The notes beneath the pieces are model-generated. The model searched no databases. It was not told the DNA's origin and saw only the letters and a list, made by a program, of their open reading frames with translations. This document shows, one piece after another, positions 8,757 through 17,936 of a stretch of 64,000 bases of DNA (positions within the stretch are counted from its first letter, which is position 1; every line of letters begins with the position of its first letter). Source of the DNA: Betaproteobacteria bacterium (lineage in GTDB: Bacteria; Pseudomonadota; Gammaproteobacteria; Burkholderiales; Ga0077523); the NCBI GenBank assembly GCA_016713305.1, contig JADJPK010000031.1, positions 744,001 through 808,000 of the forward strand, in the 5' to 3' direction. The translations under genes and the position numbers were made by a program.

Positions 8757-9496
8757 GCCTGCCCCTCCGCTATCACGCGCAGCCCCTCCAGCACCAGTTG
8801 TTCGATCCGGATCACGCGTCCCGCAAGATGTTCCGCGATCGTGTCCGCGGCCCCGCCCGAGAGCACGATCGGAACCTCGCCCTGCACAGCCTGCCGAAGC
8901 GCCTCGTGCGCCCGCAGCACCGCGCCGGCCGCTGCATCGATGGCACCGGTCATCATGGCATCGGCCGTATTGGCCGGAAACGCGCGATAGGCACCCTGGG
9001 ATCTTCGCAGGCCCGCGGTCCGTTGTTCCAGGGCATCCAGCATGGTGTCGATGCCGGGCATGATGCGCCCCCCGAGAAACCGCCCGCCGCGGTCCAGCGC
9101 ATCGAGCGTGATGGCCGTGCCCGCGTTGACGACCAGGCAAGCGCCTCCGACGTGCGAATACGCGCCGATCATCGCGGCCCAGCGGTCCGCACCCAGCTGG
9201 CCCGGCCGGTCGTAACCGCTCGAGACGCCAGCCTGCCGTTCGCACGACGCATTCCAGCGGATGGGGAGGCCTCGCGCCGAAAGTGCGGATTCCACATGCG
9301 CGGCCGCGGTGGCGCCGGCGACGTTGCACCCGACCGCACGCACGGGTTGCTCGGGCAGCCGCGACATGGCATCCGCAAAGGCCGCGCCGTCTGCCGTGTC
9401 GACGGAGCCCGTCGCGATCCAGCCGCCGTCCCGCGACAGCCCCCACTTGATGCGCGTGTTGCCGGCATCCACCAGGAGCAGCACCGGCGCACTCAT
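8753..9496 (-). CDS. coaX: Type III pantothenate kinase
   Basis: CoaX phosphorylates pantothenate in the first step of coenzyme A synthesis and belongs to the ASKHA fold. The motifs are DAGNTRIKWG near the N-terminus (phosphate binding), GADRW near residue 105, NAGTAITLD near 125 and FLGGRIMPG. The length of 247 residues is normal. The ATG at 9496 overlaps the birA stop by 4 bases, and its own stop overlaps the next gene's GTG, so all three genes are translationally coupled. No coaA-type kinase is seen nearby, consistent with type III being the cell's enzyme. Confidence 0.92.
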   Translation of the reverse strand: MSAPVLLLVDAGNTRIKWGLSRDGGWIATGSVDTADGAAFADAMSRLPEQPVRAVGCNVAGATAAAHVESALSARGLPIRWNASCERQAGVSSGYDRPGQLGADRWAAMIGAYSHVGGACLVVNAGTAITLDALDRGGRFLGGRIMPGIDTMLDALEQRTAGLRRSQGAYRAFPANTADAMMTGAIDAAAGAVLRAHEALRQAVQGEVPIVLSGGAADTIAEHLAGRVIRIEQLVLEGLRVIAEGQA

Positions 9497-10473
9497 GCGG
9501 GCAGACGCCTGCGCACGCTCACCTCGCCGCCGTGACAGGTCCGCACACCGGCCGGGGTGGCGACGCGCAGGGCGCCCGTCGCGTCCGTGCCCTCGACGAT
9601 CCCCGACACGACGGAACCGTCGGCGAACGTGACATCCACGGGCCTGCCGTGCAGGACGTGACGCTTTCTGAATTCCGGCTCGAGCGGTGCGAATCCGCCG
9701 TCGACGAACTGGTCCAGCGTTCGAGCGAGCATTTCCAGGACAAGGCCCAGCAGCATATTGCGGTCGCCCGTTCCGCCGGCGCCATGCACATCCGCGACAG
9801 GCTGATCCACCGCTTCGGCGACGGCGTCGGTGAGGCGCATGTTGATGCCGATGCCGATGACGGCCGCCGAGGGTCCGAGCGCGTCGCCCTGCAGTTCGAT
9901 GAGGATGCCCCCGAGCTTGCGTCCATCGACCTGAAGATCGTTCGGCCACTTGATGCCGACGCCGCGGGCGCCGGCCTCTTCGAGCGCTCGCGCGCAGGCT
10001 AAGCCCACCACGAGACTCAGTCCGGACAGGCCGCTCACCCCCTGTTCGAATCGCCACAGGACGGAGAAGGTGAGCGCGCCGCCCATGGGATTGAGCCACT
10101 GCCTGCCGCGCCGGCCGCGGCCTCCGGTCTGCGTTTCCGCCGCCAGCACCAGACCGCCGGGATTGCCTGCGGCCGCGCGTTGCAGGAGATCCGTGTTGGT
10201 CGACCCCGTCGACGCGACCACCTCCACCCGGAACCGCGACGTGGCGCTGCCCAGCGCGCCTTGGATGGCGGCCGAATCCAGCCAGACCACCTCATGCTCC
10301 AGCCGGTATCCCAGGCCGCGCACCTTCTCGATGGCGACGCCGAGCGACTCGGCCTCCTGGATGGCGTTCCAGACGGTCGCCCGTGTCACCGATAGCGATG
10401 CGGCGATCGCTTCGCCGGACACGTGGCGTGTCGCCGACAGGCACTTCAGCGTGGCAAGAGTGAGCGGGTTCAT
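9493..10473 (-). CDS. birA: Bifunctional biotin-protein ligase / biotin operon repressor
   Basis: BirA activates biotin with ATP to biotinoyl-AMP and attaches it to the carboxyl carrier protein. The N-terminal winged HTH (residues about 10-60, SGEAIAASLSVTRATVWNAI) indicates the repressor form. The catalytic domain shows GRGRRGRQW (biotinoyl-AMP loop), KWPNDLQVDGRKLGGIL with the catalytic Lys, and GIGIN. The C-terminal SH3-like domain is present, giving 326 residues. The ATG at 10473 was chosen because the HTH begins directly after it; the frame upstream continues without homology. It is the first gene of birA-coaX-SPOR and is divergent from the UPF0158 gene. Confidence 0.92.
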   Translation of the reverse strand: MNPLTLATLKCLSATRHVSGEAIAASLSVTRATVWNAIQEAESLGVAIEKVRGLGYRLEHEVVWLDSAAIQGALGSATSRFRVEVVASTGSTNTDLLQRAAAGNPGGLVLAAETQTGGRGRRGRQWLNPMGGALTFSVLWRFEQGVSGLSGLSLVVGLACARALEEAGARGVGIKWPNDLQVDGRKLGGILIELQGDALGPSAAVIGIGINMRLTDAVAEAVDQPVADVHGAGGTGDRNMLLGLVLEMLARTLDQFVDGGFAPLEPEFRKRHVLHGRPVDVTFADGSVVSGIVEGTDATGALRVATPAGVRTCHGGEVSVRRRLPA

Positions 10474-10632
10474 GGCGGGCTGCGATGATAGTCCGCAGCC
10501 GCCCGGCCGTGCGCGTTCGGGCGCACAATTGTTTGCCCCGCGCCCGGTGAACGGCAGGGGGCGCGCCGCGAGTGCGGCAAGGGATTGCCGTGCTTCCATG
10601 TTCCCGTTCCTGCCCCGCGCGAAGGAGGAGCC

Positions 10633-11073
10633 ATGGCGAGAATCACTTTGCACTACCGGGATCTCGAATCCGCATTCGACTTCGTCAGCGCGGCCGCTCC
10701 CAACGAGCACGCCGCCTACATCGCCCTGGACGATGGCCGCATCCACTGGGTCTCCGAGCATGGCGAGATCGACGAGCCGGTACCGGACGATCTTGACCAG
10801 GAGGGACGTTACATCGAGGTACCGCACAAGTACGACCTCGACCTGGGAAACCGGCTCGCGCTGCGCTTCGCGGAGGCCTTCTTTCCGCAGCACCACGACG
10901 AGGTGGACGGACTCTTCCGCAGAAAAGGCGCCTATGCGCGCTTCAAGCAGTGGCTGGAGGAGGAAGGGGAGCTGGAGCAGTGGTATCGTTTCGAGGCCGA
11001 ATCCACACGGCGTGCCCTGCTCGAATGGTGCGAGGAGAACGACATCGCGGTCGTCGGCTCGGACCCCGAATGA
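10633..11073 (+). CDS. UPF0158 family protein
   Basis: The 146-residue acidic cytoplasmic protein matches the UPF0158 pattern: an EVPHKYDLDL segment in the middle, then GAYARFKQWL and a C-terminal EQWYRFEAESTRRALLEWCEEN. The function of this family is not known. ATG 10633 sits 5-6 bases behind a near-perfect GAAGGAGGAG ribosome site, which excludes the longer frame that opens at 10585. It is transcribed away from birA and followed by a 187-base gap before the UspA gene. Confidence 0.8.
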   Translation: MARITLHYRDLESAFDFVSAAAPNEHAAYIALDDGRIHWVSEHGEIDEPVPDDLDQEGRYIEVPHKYDLDLGNRLALRFAEAFFPQHHDEVDGLFRRKGAYARFKQWLEEEGELEQWYRFEAESTRRALLEWCEENDIAVVGSDPE

Positions 11074-11117
11074 GGTACGCGCGCATGCGGCCAACGAGTC
11101 ATGCATTGCGCGATGGA

Positions 11118-11131
11118 TTGATTTGCGTCAA
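11118..11131 (+). promoter_or_regulatory. FNR/ANR-like box
   Basis: TTGATTTGCGTCAA matches the FNR/ANR consensus TTGAT-N4-ATCAA at nine of ten fixed positions (G instead of A at the start of the second half-site). It lies 129 bases upstream of the UspA start codon, in the only non-coding gap available to that gene. UspA genes under oxygen-responsive Crp/Fnr control are well known in Proteobacteria. No transcription start is visible to test the spacing. Confidence 0.5.
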
Positions 11132-11260
11132 CGTGATTCCGGCGTGCGGGACGACACTCGATCCCGAATGCGGCGGGCGGCCACAGGCACACCACCGCGA
11201 CGCTGGCATCGACCGCAGTCCCGGCACGAAACGAACTCGCCCTGAAAGGAGCTTCAAGCC

Positions 11261-11704
11261 ATGTACAAGCGCATCCTGATCCCCGTCGATGGCACCCCAC
11301 TGTCGAAGAAGGCCATCCGCGAAGGACTCAAGCTCGCCAAGACGTGCGGCGCCAAGGTCACCGGGTTCTTCTCGCCGCCCGAGTACGAGGTGCTCATCTA
11401 CGGTGAATATTTCCCGCCCGATCTGATGCCCCGCGAGGAATACGACGAGCGCGCCGCGGCCAACGCCGAGAAGATCCTGGGCGCCGTGGAAAAGGAAGCG
11501 CAGTCCGCGGGCGTGGAGTGCGACACGTACTTCGAGCCCAGCCGCATGCCCTGGGAAGCCATCATCGCCGCCGCGAAGAAGAAGCGCTGCGATCTGATCG
11601 TCATGGCGTCCCATGGACGCAAGGGACTGACGGGCGTGCTGCTGGGCAGCGAGACCACCAAGGTGCTCACGCACTCGAAGATCCCGGTGCTCGTGGTACG
11701 CTGA
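11261..11704 (+). CDS. Universal stress protein, UspA family
   Basis: A single 147-residue Usp domain starts with YKRILIPVDGTPLSKKAI and ends with the ATP-binding signature G-x2-G-x9-GS (GRKGLTGVLLGSETTKVL), so it should be an ATP-binding UspA of the MJ0577 type rather than the non-binding E. coli UspA type. It is cytoplasmic. An AAAGGAG ribosome site precedes ATG 11261. It stands alone, with an FNR/ANR-like box upstream and a strong GC hairpin downstream. This suggests induction under oxygen limitation, which is an inference. Confidence 0.9.
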   Translation: MYKRILIPVDGTPLSKKAIREGLKLAKTCGAKVTGFFSPPEYEVLIYGEYFPPDLMPREEYDERAAANAEKILGAVEKEAQSAGVECDTYFEPSRMPWEAIIAAAKKKRCDLIVMASHGRKGLTGVLLGSETTKVLTHSKIPVLVVR

Positions 11705-11723
11705 ATTCATGATCTGACCCGAG

Positions 11724-11749
11724 GGCCGGCGGGCCTGTCCCCGCCGGCC
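11724..11749 (+). terminator. GC hairpin after the UspA gene
   Basis: The 10-base arms GGCCGGCGGG and CCCGCCGGCC pair perfectly around a 6-base loop, 20 bases after the UspA stop. There is no T-run after it, so it would be an imperfect intrinsic terminator or an mRNA-end stabiliser. Confidence 0.55.
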
Positions 11750-11886
11750 TCGTCACGTTCATCCGGACCCCCGGAGGGCGGTCCGGTCCTGTCGCCGACA
11801 CGGGATGCCGGTGCGTCTGCCTTGTGCATCGTGCCGCCAGCGGCTTTACCGAACGACGATCGACTCGCCCTTGCCGAAGAGAAAGC

Positions 11887-14800
11887 ATGCTCGATGGACT
11901 GATTCGCTGGTCGCTGCAACAGCGCCCTCTGGTGGTGATTCTGGGTGTGGTGCTGCTGCTTGCCGGAGCCATGGGACTCGGACGGCTGGCGGTCGACGCC
12001 TTTCCCGACGTGACCAACGTCCAGGTGCAGATCGCCGCCGAGGTACCCGGCCGGCCGCCGCCCGAGGTCGAGCGGTTCGTGACGGTTCCCATCGAGGTCG
12101 CCATGCGCGGCCTGCCGGGCCTCACCGAGATGCGATCGCTCAATCGGAATGGCGTTGCGTCCATCACCCTGGTGTTCACCGATCGGACGGACGTCTTCTT
12201 CGCGCGTCAGCTGGTGCTCGAACGTCTGATCGAAGTGACGCCGAGAATGCCGCCCGGCATCGTTCCGGTACTGGGCCCGATCACCACAGGTCTGGGCGAG
12301 GTCTACCAGTACACGCTCGAGCGCCCGGACGATGGCGATCGAACGCTGAGCGTCGACGAGTTGCGACTCCGCCGTGACGTCCAGGACTGGATCGTACGGC
12401 CAATGCTGCGCTCGGTTCCCGGCGTGGCCGAAATCAACACCCAGGGCGGCTTCGTCAAGCAATACCAGGTCCTCCCCGATCCCGACCGGATGCGCCACTA
12501 CGGCGTTTCCATCCGCGATCTCGTTGACGCCGTATCGCTCAACAACGGCAATTCGTCGGGCGGCGCGCTCTTCGCCGGTGGCGAGCAATTCCTCGTGCGC
12601 GGAACGGGGCTCATCGAGACGCTCGACGACATTCGGCGGATCGTGCTCAAGGAACATGCGGGCGTCCCGGTCAAACTCGACGACGTCGCGGATGTGGTCA
12701 TTGGCGAGGAAGTTAGGGCCGGGGCGTCGGTCAAGAACGGCAAGGACCGAGTCGGTCGCCGGGATCGTCCAGATGGTCCGCGGAGGCAATGCCAGGGAGG
12801 TGGTCGCGAGAATCAAGGACAAGGTTGCGGAAATGAACGCGGACCCCGGCTCCTGGGAGGCCTGCGCATCGTCCCGTTCTACGACCGCACCATGCTGGTG
12901 GACGCGGCGCTGTCCAACGTCGGCAAGGTCCTGATCGAGGGCATCGTCCTGGTCGTCGTGGTGCTGTTCCTCTTCCTCGGCGACGTCCGCTCGTCGCTGA
13001 TCGTCGTCTCGACACTCGTGCTGACGCCGCTCGTCACGTTCCTCGTGATGGGTCAGATCGACCTTTCCGCCAATCTCATGTCGCTGGGCGGTCTCGCCAT
13101 CGCGATCGGACTCATGGTGGACGGTTCGGTCGTGGTCGTCGAGAACGCATTCTCGCGGCTGGGGGAAACGGGGGAGAACTTCCGCGGCCGGCTGACCGCC
13201 GTGCGGGAAGCGACGCTCGAAGTGGGCAAGCCGGTGCTGTTCGGCGTGGGCATCATCATTCTGGTGTTCCTGCCGCTGCTGAGCCTCGAGGGCATGGAAG
13301 GCAAGCTTTTCGCCCCCCTCGCGCTCACCATCGCCATCGCACTCACCATCTCCCTCGTCCTGTCGCTCACGCTGTCGCCCGTGCTGTGCTCCTTCTTCCT
13401 CAGGGGTGGCGAGGAGCACGACACCTGGCTGCTGCGTCTCTTCAAGCGTCCGTACGTCATCGCGCTGGACATCGCGTTGCATCACGGCAAGAAGGTGGCG
13501 GCGGCCGCAGTGCTCGCCATGGCCGCCGCGGTGGCCTGCGTTCCCCTGCTGGGACGTCCTTCATTCCGGTGATGAAGGAAGGGCAGCTCACACCGGTGAT
13601 CGCCCGGGTGCCGAGGATCGCCATCGACGAATCCGATCCGGATCGAGCGCGAAGCGCTGACTTCCATCATGCAGATCCCGGGCATCGTGAGCGCCGTGTC
13701 CCGCCTTGGGCGCGGCGAATCGCCCGCCGGACGCGGGTCAACCCCACGAGTCGGACCCCATCGTCACACTGGCCCCGCGGGAACAGTGGCCGGACGGCTG
13801 GACCCAGGACACCTTCGCCGACGCCATTCGCGAGCGCCTCGAGAAACTTCCCGGCATCGAGTTCTCGGTGAGCCAGCCCATCGCCGCCCGTGTGGACGAG
13901 ATGGTATCGGGCGTACGGTCGCAGGTGGCGGTGAAGGTCTTCGGTGACGATCTGGACGTTCTCGGCAATCTCGGCCGGGAGATCAGCCACATACTCCGCA
14001 CCATGCCCGGCGCCGTGGACCTCCGCACCGAACGGGTGTCAGGCCAGAACTACCTCACGGCAAAGGTGCGGCGGGAGGAGATCGCCCGCTACGGCATCAA
14101 CGTGGAAGACGTGCACGACGTCATCGAATCGGCGATCAGAGGCAGCAGCATCACCACGATCTTCGAAGGCGAGCGGCGCTACGACCTCGCGGTGCGATTC
14201 CCGCTCGAACGCCGGGCGAGCATGCGCGACGTCGGCGACATCGCGATCAAATCCGCGAGCGGCGCGATCATCCGGCTCCGCGATCTGGCGGATATCCAGC
14301 TCCTGGACGGCCCGCCACAGATTGCCCGCGAGGACGGAAAGCGCCGGCTGGTGATCGGCGTGAACGTCCAGGACCGCGATCTGGGCGGATTCGTGGCGGA
14401 GGCCAAGGAGCGCATCGCGAGGGAAGTCCGGATGCCCGCCGGCTACTACCTCGAATGGGGCGGTAAGTTCGAGAACATGGAACGGGCCATGACGCGGCTC
14501 GCGATCATCATTCCGGTCAACATCGCCGCCATCTTCTTCCTGCTGTTCCTCCTGTTCGGAGCGGTGCGATACGCGCTGCTGATCATCCTGGTACTTCCGC
14601 TGGCAGCGATCGGCGGAGTGTTCGGGCTGCTCGTGTCGGGCGAATATCTTTCCGTGCCGGCCGCCGTGGGCTTCATCAACCTGTGGGGTATCGCCGTGCT
14701 GAACGGCGTGGTGCTCGTGAGCCGGATCCGGGAGCTTCGGCTGGCCGGCCAGGCCTCGACCGAAGCGGTGCGGGCAGGTTGCCTGGCCCGGTTCCGGCCC

Positions 14801-14986
14801 GTCATGATGACCGCCACCGTGGCCATGCTGGCGCTCATTCCGATGCTGTTCTCCACCGGTCCAGGTTCGGAGGTCACCCGGCCGCTCGCAGTCGTCGTCA
14901 TCGGAGGACTGATCAGTTCCACGACGCTGACTCTGCTGGTCCTGCCCGTGGTCTACCGGTGGTTCGAGGGACGCTCCGCCGCCTGA
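11887..14986 (+). pseudogene. Heavy-metal RND efflux pump (CzcA/CusA family), multiply frameshifted
   Basis: The span corresponds to a complete inner-membrane RND proton antiporter of about 1030 residues. It begins LDGLIRWSLQQRPLV, has the periplasmic DAFPDVTNVQVQI and VPIE segments, and in TM4 the HME-type GLMVDGSVVVVEN with Asp and Glu of the metal/proton relay. The reading frame changes about five times: out near 12750 and back near 12862 (the skipped frame reads ESVAGIVQMVRGGNA), then near 13556, 13636 and 13736. The first of the last three fits one G lost from a GGGG run. No membrane-fusion (CzcB) or outer-membrane gene is next to it. Either the gene is decayed or the sequence here is poor. 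Confidence 0.75.
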
Positions 14987-15166
14987 GCGTCCTTCCGCTG
15001 CCGGCCTGGCGGCGGATCCGGGATGGCGCGCTCCACGATATCGGATCGCACGGCCTCCGGAAACGGGCGATGATAGGGGCTGGCTGGAACCCCAGGCGCC
15101 CGCCGCTCCAAGCCCTGGCGAGTTCCGTGAGGACAGCATTTCCGTCAACAAGCCCCGAACGTCACC

Positions 15167-16135
15167 ATGTCACTGCTCCGCATCGTCATCGCACTCATCG
15201 CACTGGTGCTCCCGTTCTCGGAACCGGGCGCGCAGACCTTTCCCCGCAAGCCGGTCAAGATCGTCGTGCCCTTCCCGCCAGGAGGCACGCCGGACATGCT
15301 CTCGCGCATCCTCGGTCAGCGGGCCAGCCAGATCCTCAAGCAATCCGTCATCGTGGAGAACCGACCGGGCGCCGGGGGCAACGTGGCGATGGAGGTCGTG
15401 GCCCGGTCGCCCGCCGACGGGTACACGCTGATCATGGGCACGATCGGCACGTGCGCGATCAATCCCTACATCTACAAGAAGGTGGGCTTCGACGTGGAGC
15501 GGGATTTCGTGCCGGTCATGGGGGTGGGTTCCATCTCCAATCTGTTCGCCGTGCATCCGTCGGTACCGGCGTACAGCGTGAAGGAACTCGTGGCGCTCGC
15601 CAAGGCAAGACCGGGTGAGCTCACGTATGCGAGTTCGGGGTTCGGTTCGTCGATCCACCTCATCGCGGAAGTCTTCCAGTCCGTGGCCGGCATCGATCTG
15701 CGCCACGTCCCGTACAAGGGCAGCGCCCTGGCCGTCACGGCGCTGGTCGGCGGTGAAACGCAGATGATGTTCGACAACATCCCCTCCATCTCCCCGCATG
15801 CGCTTGCCGCCAAGGTTCGGCCGCTCGCGGTGACCGGTACGGCCCGTTCAAGGCTGTTCCCGAACGTCCCGACGATGAAGGAAGCCGGTTACCCGGATGT
15901 CGTGATCAAGCCGTGGTTCGGATTGCTGGCACCGGCGAAGACGCCGGCCGACGTCGTAACGAAGCTGAACGAAGCCTTCAACGAGGCCATGCGCGACGCC
16001 ACCGTACAGAAGCGCTTCGCCGAGATCGACCTGGAACCGGCCGGAGGCAGCGGCGCCGACTTCGCGAAGCTGATCCGTGCGGAAAGCGCCAAATGGAGCG
16101 CCGTGGTGAAGGAAAAGAACATTGTCGCGGAGTAA
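15167..16135 (+). CDS. Bug/TctC family periplasmic solute-binding protein
   Basis: The 322-residue protein has a signal peptide ending near the Ala-Gln of EPGAQTF, followed by the Bug-family landmarks FPRKPVKIVVPFPPGG, VENRPGAGGN, PADGYTL, HVPYKG and FPNVPTMKEAGYPD. Such proteins bind carboxylates or related small molecules in the periplasm and may feed a TctAB permease, which is not present here. It is the first gene of a run with two enolase-superfamily enzymes, so it probably captures the sugar acid or carboxylate these enzymes degrade. The large Bug family is typical of Burkholderiales. Confidence 0.92.
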   Translation: MSLLRIVIALIALVLPFSEPGAQTFPRKPVKIVVPFPPGGTPDMLSRILGQRASQILKQSVIVENRPGAGGNVAMEVVARSPADGYTLIMGTIGTCAINPYIYKKVGFDVERDFVPVMGVGSISNLFAVHPSVPAYSVKELVALAKARPGELTYASSGFGSSIHLIAEVFQSVAGIDLRHVPYKGSALAVTALVGGETQMMFDNIPSISPHALAAKVRPLAVTGTARSRLFPNVPTMKEAGYPDVVIKPWFGLLAPAKTPADVVTKLNEAFNEAMRDATVQKRFAEIDLEPAGGSGADFAKLIRAESAKWSAVVKEKNIVAE

Positions 16136-16162
16136 CCGGGGACGAGCCGCCGAGGAGCCGGA

Positions 16163-17368
16163 ATGAAGATCACCGCCATCGAAACCATCCGTCTGCCCGA
16201 CCGGCCCAACCTGCTGCTCGTGCAGGTCCACACCGATGAAGGGCTCGTCGGGCTCGGCGAGACGTCACGCGGACCTGGCCCGGTCGAGGCGCAGATCCAC
16301 GATCTTTCGGCCCCCGTGCTGCTGGGCGAGGACCCGCTGGCCATCCAGAAGCACAACCGCGCGCTGATGGCGACCTACCTCGGCTTTTCCTCCAGCAGCA
16401 CCGAAGTGCGCGCGGCCTCGGCGCTCGACATCGCGCTGTGGGACATCTTCGGTCAGGCGACCGGCAAGCCGATCCATCAGTTGCTGGGGGGTGCCTGCCG
16501 CGACCGCATCCGCGTCTACAACACCTGCGCGGGCTACCACTACAACACGCGCTCTGTCGGTCGGCGGCAGTTGGCGGTGGGCGACACCGCAGCGCAGGCC
16601 GAAGGTCCCTACGACGATCAGATCGCCTTCACGCACCGCGCCGACGAACTGGCGCTGAGTCTGCTCGAGGAAGGCTTTACAGCCATGAAGATCTGGCCGT
16701 TCGACCCCTATGCGGCCGACCGCGGCGGCAGCTTCATTCCCGCACGGGACCTCGAATTGGCGCTGGAGCCGTTCCGCCGCATCCGCAAGGCCGTCGGCAG
16801 TCGCATCGAGGTGATGGCCGAGTTCCACTCGCTCTGGAACCTGCAGCAGGCGAAGCAGATTGCCAGGGCCCTGGAGCCCTTCGCGCCCTACTGGTCCGAA
16901 GATCCGATCCGCATGTGCGACGTCTCGACGCTGCAGGAATACGCGAGAAGCACGACGATCCCCGTGTGTGCCAGCGAGACGCTCGGAGGCCTCTATCCGT
17001 TCCGCGACGTGCTGGAGGCGCAGGCTGCGGACGTCGTCATGCTGGACGTCGGCTGGTGCGGGGGACTCACCGAGGCACGCAAGATCGCAGCCCTGGCGGA
17101 AGCCTGGCAGCGGCCGGTGGCGCCGCACGACTGCAACGGACCCGTGGTGTGGGTCGCGTCCATCCATCTGATGGCGCACCTGCCCAACGCGCTCATCATG
17201 GAAGTCGTGCGCGCGTACTACACGACCTGGTACAAGGATGTCCTCACCGACCTGCCTCGGGTGGAAAAGGGTTTCGTCCACCCGCTGGACGGCCCGGGCC
17301 TGGGGACGCGGCTGCTGCCCGATCTGGTCGGCCGCGAGGGCGTGCAGGTACGCCGCAGCGGGTCTTAG
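16163..17368 (+). CDS. Enolase-superfamily enzyme, mandelate racemase/muconate lactonizing type (first copy)
   Basis: The 401-residue protein has the two-domain fold: an N-terminal capping domain (about 1-125) and a beta/alpha barrel. Candidate metal ligands sit in order at AEFH (near 220), SEDP (near 246) and SETLGG (near 272), and a HDCNGP segment near 320 is likely in the active site. The KIWPFD segment holds the usual barrel-strand-2 Lys. It probably abstracts the alpha-proton of a carboxylate, as a sugar-acid dehydratase or racemase, but the substrate cannot be read from the sequence. It lies 27 bases after the Bug receptor and 25 bases before the unknown gene, in one operon. Confidence 0.85.
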   Translation: MKITAIETIRLPDRPNLLLVQVHTDEGLVGLGETSRGPGPVEAQIHDLSAPVLLGEDPLAIQKHNRALMATYLGFSSSSTEVRAASALDIALWDIFGQATGKPIHQLLGGACRDRIRVYNTCAGYHYNTRSVGRRQLAVGDTAAQAEGPYDDQIAFTHRADELALSLLEEGFTAMKIWPFDPYAADRGGSFIPARDLELALEPFRRIRKAVGSRIEVMAEFHSLWNLQQAKQIARALEPFAPYWSEDPIRMCDVSTLQEYARSTTIPVCASETLGGLYPFRDVLEAQAADVVMLDVGWCGGLTEARKIAALAEAWQRPVAPHDCNGPVVWVASIHLMAHLPNALIMEVVRAYYTTWYKDVLTDLPRVEKGFVHPLDGPGLGTRLLPDLVGREGVQVRRSGS

Positions 17369-17393
17369 CCATCCGTTTCACGGAGGATCGCCC

Positions 17394-17918
17394 ATGAAGT
17401 TCATCGGACAACTGCTCGGCGCGCACCTGGCGCGATACCCTCAGATGCAGCTCGCGGACATCTACAAACTGCTGCACCAGGCCGCTCTGGGTCCTGCCCA
17501 CGCGATCGAGAGCGGCGATGCCATTGCACGCCTGCGTGAAGAGGCCGCGTCGCTCGCGCCGTCGGCCTCGGCCGACCCGGTCTGCGACGTCATCTCGCCC
17601 GATGGCCGCCTGGCGCGTGTGCACGTGCGGCCGTACCTCGCCATCGGCCGGGATCTCGACGCGCTGGCTACCGCGTTCGCGCGTACCGCCTGCGAATACG
17701 CGGGCTCGGAAGACAAGCTCGCCAAGTTTTGCGGCTGCCTGGGCGATCTGGCGGACGCCGGCGGCATTCCGTTCATCCGGGCAAACGTCGAGACCTACAT
17801 GAATGCTCGCCGCGACGAGGGCTGGCCCGCCGTGCATCACTCGGATCCGTACCGGGCCGCGTACGGCCCCGCCTACCGGGTGATCGACATTTCGCTGCTG
17901 ACCGACCTCCCCCGCTGA
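17394..17918 (+). CDS. Conserved protein of unknown function in the enolase operon
   Basis: The 174-residue soluble protein has no signal peptide or membrane helix. The recognisable features are an N-terminal DIYKLLHQAALGPAHAI stretch and a C-terminal HHSDPYRAAYGPAYRVI stretch with paired histidines. I do not recognise a characterised family. ATG 17394 follows a CGGAGGA ribosome site and begins 25 bases after the first enolase-superfamily gene; the second begins 18 bases after its stop. The tight spacing suggests a role in the same pathway, perhaps an auxiliary or regulatory subunit. Confidence 0.65.
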   Translation: MKFIGQLLGAHLARYPQMQLADIYKLLHQAALGPAHAIESGDAIARLREEAASLAPSASADPVCDVISPDGRLARVHVRPYLAIGRDLDALATAFARTACEYAGSEDKLAKFCGCLGDLADAGGIPFIRANVETYMNARRDEGWPAVHHSDPYRAAYGPAYRVIDISLLTDLPR

Positions 17919-17936
17919 CCCTTCCACGGAGTCCCC

